A stretch of 64,000 bases of DNA. Source: Echinometra lucunter (lineage: Eukaryota > Echinodermata > Echinoidea > Camarodonta > Echinometridae). Shown here piece by piece: positions 57,563 through 64,000 of this stretch (positions are counted from its first letter, which is position 1; each line of letters opens with the position of its first letter). The stretch spans positions 22,991,402 through 23,055,401 of the forward strand of contig CM057162.1 in assembly GCA_029962745.1 (NCBI GenBank), in the 5' to 3' direction. The notes below the pieces were generated by a model. The model saw nothing but the letters and a program-made list of their open reading frames with translations, did not search any database and had not been told where the DNA came from. A program made the translations under genes and the position numbers.

Positions 57563-57643
57563 TCGCTGTGCCGATCGACGCTGGTAATTTTTCTTCTTGT
57601 TGCATATCTTCAACCTTTAACGTTTTTAACTTCATACTGCAAT

Positions 57644-57670
57644 ATGTCATCTCATTTCAGTGCAAACCAG
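57644..57670 (+). CDS. CFAP126: CFAP126 exon 1 (coding part)
   Basis: ATG followed by nine codons in all (MSSHFSANQ) and donor GTAAGA. SANQ-YE across the exon 1/2 join is a conserved Flattop N-terminus. An upstream out-of-frame ATG at 57449 is not the start. Confidence 0.88.
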
Positions 57671-60237
57671 GTAAGATATTTTCGCGACTGGTTTAAGCAA
57701 ATGACACTGTAAAAATCGTGTTACTTTTTCTGACTGAGCTTCTATTACCGCTAGTTGTACGAGTGGCATTGATGAGGTGACCATACCTCGGGTCCTCGCC
57801 TCTTACTTGGCGGGGACCCGCCGGCTCATTGTTATGACGATGCCGATGGAGACGAAACTCGGCAGGATCGTGCCTTCTGGGAAAGTGCAACTTATCTTAA
57901 AGCCAAAGAAATGCCCATTATTTTTCTCTTATTGATATAGATTGAATTTTTTGGTTCATTAATGTTTGATAACTACAAGCTAACAGTTTTACTCTCCGTT
58001 AACTTGCTGTTTTAGTGTCAATGTTAGAACTGCTTTTCCAACTTAAAGAAGTTCCTCCTTCAAATATTGTCTGCGGTTTATGTTCTTCCGAGTGCTATTT
58101 AAGATACACGCTATAATAAGTTTGTTTACAAATACTTACAAGCTCAAAGGAAAGAGGATGACTAGCTGCTGCCATTTAAGGCTCTACAAGTTACATTACA
58201 AATTAGATCTTGTTTAACTTACTTTTTGGAATATAGATCTAGACCCTAGATATAACAAGTTAGGCTTACCCACATGTGTCCGGACAGGTTGTGTATTCGG
58301 ATAGTCAATTTAAAACAGCCATTTTAAAGAGGTTTACAAACAATATTTCTTAAATTTTCTAACACTTGTGAAAGACAATGTTATAGAGGACACAACTGAC
58401 GATGATTAGTGCTATTTTAATGAATAGACCCTAGTTTTTGTTGCATCCAAAGACAAAATAGAAGGCTTCATTTTTGTTAAGCATCCGGACACACGACCCC
58501 CCCATCCTATGTAGATGTTGATATTCTGGAACCTTGTTCCAGAATTACGAAATAGAACCTACAGGTTAAAGAATCTCTCTCCAATTTTAACTGAGATGGG
58601 ATCATTGGGATGTGTTGTATGTGAAAACAGGTGATGGTGTAGACAAACAAACAAAACTTTCTTGAGTTTCTATCAGATAATAAATATTTCCCAACTGAAA
58701 TCAAATGAAAATTAGGTCTATGTGTTTAGGGTTTAGGCTTTTAGTAAAAATAGCTATTTGTGGTTTGGTTTCCATGGGGATTTACATATAAAACAGTTTT
58801 TTTTCTTCCAACCTACAGTGTATGCCTGTGCACATGAGGAAGGTTTAGGGTTGTCAGTCTAGTTTGCAAAAAAATTCTTACAATCCAACAAATAAAGTTT
58901 TGGAACCTTGTCCGCAACTGTAAATTTTCTTTGTTGACATGTTTATTAGATGAAGTTGAAAAGACTTTATTTCATAATGCATGTGGTAGATTTAACTTCA
59001 GTGGATATTATTCTAGGGAATCATCTCTTCTTTACTGAAAACTTGATTTCTTTTCTCCTTTTCAATCTTCACAGTATGAACAAGCCTTTGACAGCAGAAG
59101 ACTACAGAATTTCCAAATCCCCAAAACATATAAAGAGGTGAGCCCAAGGAATTTAGATTTGATTATTTTCACATTTTCAGGAAGTAAAATTTGGAATACC
59201 AGTATTCACTGCATCTATCTAATTCTGCAAATGTAGATTTTCAACATTGAAGTTCAAGAAAGATGGTTAAATATTACCCATCCAAATATTAGTGATGCCT
59301 TTGCTAAGTAAAGTAATGGATGGAAATGGTTTTTGTTACTCCAAAATTTATTACAACTCTATTGTTTTTCAAGACTATTAGGTTTTCCAGTTTATTGTAG
59401 AGTGCATGGAACAAGAAAAGAATGTACCTAAATGTAACATTTTCCCTCATACTATAATTGTCAAAGGAATAGAATATATTACGCAAATCGTCATGGCCAG
59501 ATCCTCATCCAGTGAAAAATTGTGGTGGGCACATATGTAAGGGATGCTACCCATGTCTCAATGACCTTTTGAGGACATTGTCCAATAATTGAACCAAAAT
59601 TAGTTTGAACCTACAGGGTATCTACATATTTCGTGTAATTAAAGGTAAAAAAGAAAGAAAGAAAAAAACCCTGATAAGGCTCCCAAGCACCCCCCCCCCT
59701 TCTGAATGGTAGCCATAGAATTTGTAGATTCTCCTTGTCTAAGGAGATAATTTTGCTATGCCTGGCCTTCCATCTGGTACATTGTTTTGGAACCAGAATC
59801 AAATGTTATAGCCATAAATGTAAGCTTTGAGCTGATTGGATTTACAGTGTTTTAATCATGCATACATCTTTGTTTCTATTCTTTTTTTTTTCCAATACAG
59901 AGGCCTTCATCTTATGAGGGCTTCACACAAATCATTGCCAATGACAAGGGTCACCTGAAGCCAGGTGTACCCCGCTCCAAGGACTCCCCCTGGGGCGGGT
60001 TTGTGGGTACATGGGACATGCCTAAGAAGATTCCTGGCAACGTCACCACCTTTATGGCTCGAGGTGACCCTGCCGTAGAGAACATCAAGAAGACAAGGGC
60101 GGAACACAACGAATACATGAGGCAGGCTGTATCACCGGACAAGACTCTAGCCTTGGAACCCAAGGTGAGCCTTCTTTCCAGTTTTAAGCCTTGCTCCCGC
60201 TTAACATGAAAAATCCTGAAGAAAGAAAGAGGCCCCC

Positions 60238-60270
<33 letters not shown>

Positions 60271-61591
60271 AGAAAACCCCACACACATACACACACCCAC
60301 ATTAGGAAGACAAAAAGAAACGGCCCACAAAAATCCCCCGCTAGACATTAACATGAAATGACATGGTGTAGTGCACCTCCCTTTTAATAATACAAAGCAC
60401 TTGTATTATGCCATCTAATGAGGCTTCTTTAAGTGAATATGTCTAGTTGCAACAATGCAAGGTGGAAGCCTACATGTAGTAATACAGTGGAAACTCGGTA
60501 TAAAGAGTTCTGATATAACAAAATTCCTGATATAACAAGGTAATATTTCAGTCCTAGCTCATATTCTTTTGTTATTTCACCCCGATATGAAAAGATTCCT
60601 GCTATAACAAGGTAATTTTGATGGTCCCAAGGACCTTGTTATACTGAGTTTCCATAGTGTACAGATAGGTGATCTAACTTTTGTTTAGATTATTCATTAA
60701 GTCATACCTTAAAGTACCTTAACGCAGGTAGTCGTACATTTGAATTCGTGGGATATACTGGGTGGAACAACCTCAGTGTGAATCAAAGAAACAGTCGGTC
60801 GTTACATGCTTTTAAATTATCACTGAATAATCCAAATTAAAAGAAATTATATCATCAACGAATCGTTCAGACAATCCAAAATGACTTCAGAAAATATTTC
60901 GACATGTAGTCACTTTAATGTTCGGTTTAACAATATGTTTACGATTGTTTTTAAATTATTTCAATTTTTTTTCAAATGTTGACTTGTTTTTGTTATTCTA
61001 ATGGTTTTTTTTTTCAAACTTCTTATTCTGTTAGGCTATTCTGTGTGATGTGTAAATAGATTAATTCTGTGCTATTAATTATTTACAATACTATGGATTA
61101 ATTTTATGTACATTAACTGTATATTATGCGGACAGGGCCGTTGTGGAAAGCAGTTCTGTAACTGACAATGCTACCCTGTGTAAATAGAACAGCAAATAAA
61201 TATATAAATCAATAAATAAATAATTAAAATTAGATCGACAATGAAAAATGTCAGATGTCATCAAAGGTAATTCTTTATTTTTTTTTCAACAATATTAATA
61301 GCAGTTTCCTTTTACATGAACATGTATGAACAAAATGATTTATGCATTAGTCTATACCCACCACAGAGTGATAAGCACATGCAAATTTTGTGTAATTTTG
61401 AGCGTTGTTCTACCAGAATATACAGCTTATTCATAGTAATAATTTTGTATTAGTTGGTAAAAAATATTGTATATTCATGTTAAATGATGAATATTTCTTG
61501 TTCTTACTATTAACAGCCACAAGTCACAAAGGCTGCAGCGGAAGATGAGAGACCATGCAACCCTAGTCCGAAGGATCCACTTCCTGCATAA
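57644..61591 (+). CDS. CFAP126: CFAP126 / Flattop orthologue, complete, 4 exons, 142 aa
   Basis: Four exons (57644-57670, 59075-59137, 59901-60164, 61517-61591) all join in phase 0 to give 142 residues. The start MSSHFSANQYEQAF and the core YTQ/FTQIIANDKGHL, VPRSKDSPWG and GTWDMP match the Flattop signature. Known of the family: Flattop binds ciliary and basal-body microtubules and acts in basal body positioning and axoneme structure in multiciliated and planar-polarised cells. The C-terminal half after GTWDMP is divergent and shorter than in mammals (about 177 residues). The first ATG in the frame is used; splice sites are GT/AG throughout. Confidence 0.93.
57671..59074 (+). other. CFAP126 intron 1
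   Basis: No repeat family recognised. 57720-57900 is less AT-rich and could hold promoter-proximal regulatory DNA; otherwise unremarkable. Confidence 0.6.
59075..59137 (+). CDS. CFAP126: CFAP126 exon 2
   Basis: Acceptor CTTCACAG, donor GTGAGC; 63 nt, 21 codons. Encodes residues 10-30 (YEQAFDSRRLQNFQIPKTYK plus E), aligned with the Flattop N-terminal microtubule-associated segment. Confidence 0.9.
59138..59900 (+). other. CFAP126 intron 2
   Basis: AT-rich, no recognised feature apart from a C run at 59690-59699. Confidence 0.6.
59901..60164 (+). CDS. CFAP126: CFAP126 exon 3, conserved core
   Basis: Acceptor TCCAATACAG, donor GTGAGC; 264 nt, 88 codons (residues 31-118). Holds FTQIIANDKGHL, VPRSKDSPWGGF and GTWDMPKKIPGN. 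It is the most conserved exon, GC-richer than its surroundings. Confidence 0.95.
60165..61516 (+). other. CFAP126 intron 3
   Basis: Holds a 32-base C run (60239-60270) and a pogo-like MITE (60485-60659). The rest is AT-rich and unremarkable. Confidence 0.7.
60485..60659. mobile_element. pogo/Tigger-like MITE
   Basis: TA-flanked; left CAGTGGAAACTCGGTATAA, right the near-inverse of TTATACTGAGTTTCCATAG, with several ATAACAAGGTAAT words inside. No transposase. Confidence 0.65.
61517..61591 (+). CDS. CFAP126: CFAP126 exon 4, C-terminus and stop
   Basis: Acceptor TTAACAG; 24 codons plus TAA, low-complexity tail (AAAEDERPCNPSPKDPLPA). Weakly conserved; supported by frame and splice site. Confidence 0.82.
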   Translation, partial: PQVTKAAAEDERPCNPSPKDPLPA

Positions 61592-62532
61592 ATACATTAT
61601 TGTATAGGGCCTTTATCATCATCGTTACATCTAATCTTGTCTTTTTTAGTTTATTAAAAAGGAAAATTTTCTACTGAAGTATCATTTCTGTCAGTTTAGT
61701 CTTCAAATCATGCCAAAATCCTAACTTGGTATCATTGGTTAGCATGTACATGTAGCTATGGGCCTTTGAAATAATAGCTTACTGTCAAATATCTGATTAC
61801 TTGAAATTATTGAAGCAGGAAAATTAAACAAATCTGAGACTGTCATTGCTGAATATTGAATATAGATTTCGAATAGCCCTCTACAATTTTGGAATTTTTT
61901 TTAAACATAAAGGCAAAAAATGCTTCCATACACTCATACATTGCATTATTTTATGTCCCAAGAGTAAAATGAAAATGGGTTTTTATCGGAATTGAAAATT
62001 TGATAGGCTTGCTCTATTCCAGGCTATAGCAGTCACCAGCAACTCTTTTTGAATAGCTGCTGAACTTTTCCTCTTTGATCATTTAATTGAAAGTTTTCTG
62101 GAAATACATGTTATAAGGCCTAAGGACAACTCTTTCAGATTGGGGGGGGGGGGGGGTAAAAAAATCATACTTAATTTGTGCCTTTTCTAGAAAATATTAA
62201 GTTTTTGCTTTATTTGTCTATCCCCTTTTCCCTGCTGTATTGTACATGTTAATTTATGAGACACTCGGGGAGTGGGGTGGCATTATTGAAGTATTTGGGG
62301 ACTTGAACATAGTGAGGGGAATTATTCTCTCTGATTAATCTCTGTTAGTGTAAGTGGGTAACTAATGTCTTTAGGAAAGATGAAACTGTGTTTTAAGATT
62401 TATTACTCTCAAACCTAAATTATGAATAGAACTACCCTCTAAATTCAGCCTTATTGCTTGTATGCTCTACCATTTCTGTAATAGTTTGTGGATATTGAAA
62501 TATTTTATATATTGTAAATAATGAATTATGTA

Positions 62533-62538
62533 AATAAA
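62533..62538 (+). terminator. Likely polyadenylation signal of CFAP126
   Basis: AATAAA within TGTAAATAAATTG, 941 bp after the stop codon, followed by a GT-rich stretch. No transcript evidence; a nearer signal was not seen. Confidence 0.4.
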
Positions 62539-63939
62539 TTGTGTTGAAATATGAAATCAAATTGTTAATGTAGTCAGTCATTACTTGAATTTGATTTGAG
62601 AGCTAAACAACCAAGGCCTGTATTCTGAAAATTGCTTTAACTCTTATCTTATTATAATTGTCACAGCAATCAGAAATAGGGGTACTCCATTCAGCTTATC
62701 CATGTATTTTTGATGTGTGTGCTGGTCCATTAGCATAATTTTGCATAGTTCAAAGCAATCACAAGCTCGCCTTCAAATTGAGTTGTGACAATTGAAAGAG
62801 TGAAGATAAAAGATTTTTTTTCAGAATACTGGCCAAAGTTGGTAATCGGACAACAGAGCAAAGTGAGGAAAGGATGACTTCTCTGGAGAAATGTCTCTGA
62901 TTGCTCTTAACATACCATATTACATTCAAGTGGCTTCTACTGCAGCAAACTGCAGTGTTTTATCAATGGAAGCTTTAAATATACACAGTGTCAAACAACA
63001 TTCATTCCTCAGTGGCTCACATATTCACACCAGTCACAGGCCTGCCAACCCTGCAAGTCAAGAATTATGGATAATAATTATTAAAAATGGGAACAATCCT
63101 GAATTTTCTTTACAATCCTACAGACAGATTTTTACATAAAATAGGGACAAAAGATTGTAAAGGGTAAAAATTGCTCGTCTTTTCCCCCATAAATAGGGAT
63201 AGTTGGCAAGTCTGCATTCACCATAATCACGCCCCTACAAAAGACCACTGATACTTTGAATAATAAGTATGGTTTTAAAACAAGTCATAGCTGACAAAGT
63301 TTATTAAGTGATATTTTAGCTCAGGAATGCATCATTTTCAAGTCAATGCCCTTTCTAAAAGGGAATTTTTGAGGTTCCTTCTGAAATACAAACTTTACAT
63401 TCATCTTTCACAAAGTCGGCACTGAAGAAAGAAAGAAAGACAGGGAAGGAGGGAGATCAAGATGAAACAGAGTGAGAGGAAGGAAGGGAGAGAGAGAGAG
63501 AAAGAAATGGAAAGAGGGAGATCAATAGAAAAAAAGTAATGGGTAGAAAGAGAGAGATAGAGACAGAGATAGACAGTAAAATAAGAAGAGAAAAGATAAA
63601 GACCTGTTGGGTTAATGACTTGTAAGATTTATCAGGTATGGGGAGACTATGAAAATAGACATTTCTATTTTAGTGAACTGATATATATAAATATTCATTT
63701 GAAAAAAAAAAAAAAAAAAAAAAAAACTTCCAATATAATGTGTCAAAGAAAGTTGGCCCTTTGAAGAAGTGAGTTCAAATTTCCAGATCATTTTAAACAA
63801 TCTTTCAGCTCAAGTTTGAAAAAAAAAAACAACAACAACACATAACAGAGTTGAACAAAATGGAAATTCCATTATAACAAGTCAGAAGATAATATTAAAG
63901 GAAATGCAATATTCTAATGCAATTACTGTCACTAATTAA

Positions 63940-64000
63940 AGACACCAGTTCTTGTTATGATTTTAAAAAATCTCATGTTGTTTACTTAAATGGGATAAAC
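63940..64000 (+). mobile_element. TTAA MITE family B, start of a copy cut by the window
   Basis: GTTATGATTTTAAAAAATCTC and AATGGGATAAAC match the left end of the family; the element continues past the window. Confidence 0.65.

Larger units (their letters stand above)
49538..57643 (+). other. JAK 3' UTR and intergenic region
   Basis: Eight kb without a supported gene. Contains MITEs (50108, 51546, 52951), a (CAT)n microsatellite (51114-51215), poly-G runs, a 200-bp CT tract (54422-54628), a hAT-like element (56379), a GA run (57291-57320), a C run (57402-57423) and the CFAP126 promoter. 54800-56370 is plain AT-rich DNA. Confidence 0.7.
61592..64000 (+). other. CFAP126 3' UTR and downstream DNA
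   Basis: Likely 3' UTR to about 62550. Then AT-rich DNA, a purine-rich GA/GAAA stretch (63425-63600), a poly-A run (63699-63725) and the start of a family B MITE. No further gene seen. Confidence 0.65.

Overview
This is eukaryotic nuclear DNA from a marine deuterostome, most likely an echinoderm and probably a sea urchin. The reasons are AT-rich sequence, short exons (27 to 264 bp of coding sequence) in large introns, many small inverted-repeat transposons, frequent TACATGTA-type words, and two genes with clear animal orthologues. The species call is an inference. No bacterial, viral, rRNA, tRNA or CRISPR feature was recognised.

The window holds two plus-strand genes. From 4961 to 49537 lies the 3' three quarters of a Janus kinase gene: 16 exons that join in one open frame of 2544 nt (847 residues plus stop). 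In order they encode the end of the FERM domain, an SH2 domain, a pseudokinase (JH2, with HGN for HRD and ADP for DFG), an unusually long acidic then glycine-rich linker, and an intact tyrosine kinase (JH1, with HRD, DFG and a tandem-tyrosine activation loop). The 5' exons for the rest of FERM are not seen and probably lie upstream of the window. From 57644 to 61591 lies a complete four-exon gene for a 142-residue CFAP126/Flattop orthologue, a ciliary and basal-body microtubule protein. Its proximal promoter has a full match to the RFX X-box and two forkhead-like sites, as expected for a cilium gene. The two genes are about 8.1 kb apart and have no obvious functional link.

The rest is introns and intergenic DNA full of non-autonomous DNA transposons. 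These include several TTAA-flanked families, two TTA-flanked Harbinger-like MITEs, a 1.8-kb long-arm TA-flanked mariner-like foldback nested in another MITE, a three-deep nest at 29.4-30.6 kb, pogo-like and hAT-like ends, and many foldback MITEs. There are also relics with a SAP-like peptide, microsatellites and minisatellites. No transposase gene is visible.

The most unusual local pattern is repeated partial duplication of JAK exons. Parts of the SH2, acidic-linker, P-loop and HRD catalytic-loop exons each have a nearby second copy. The acidic-linker copy could be spliced in frame; the HRD copy would truncate the kinase. I found no clearly new multigene system. The points most worth checking are the decoy exons, the long JH2-JH1 linker and the X-box-bearing repeats.
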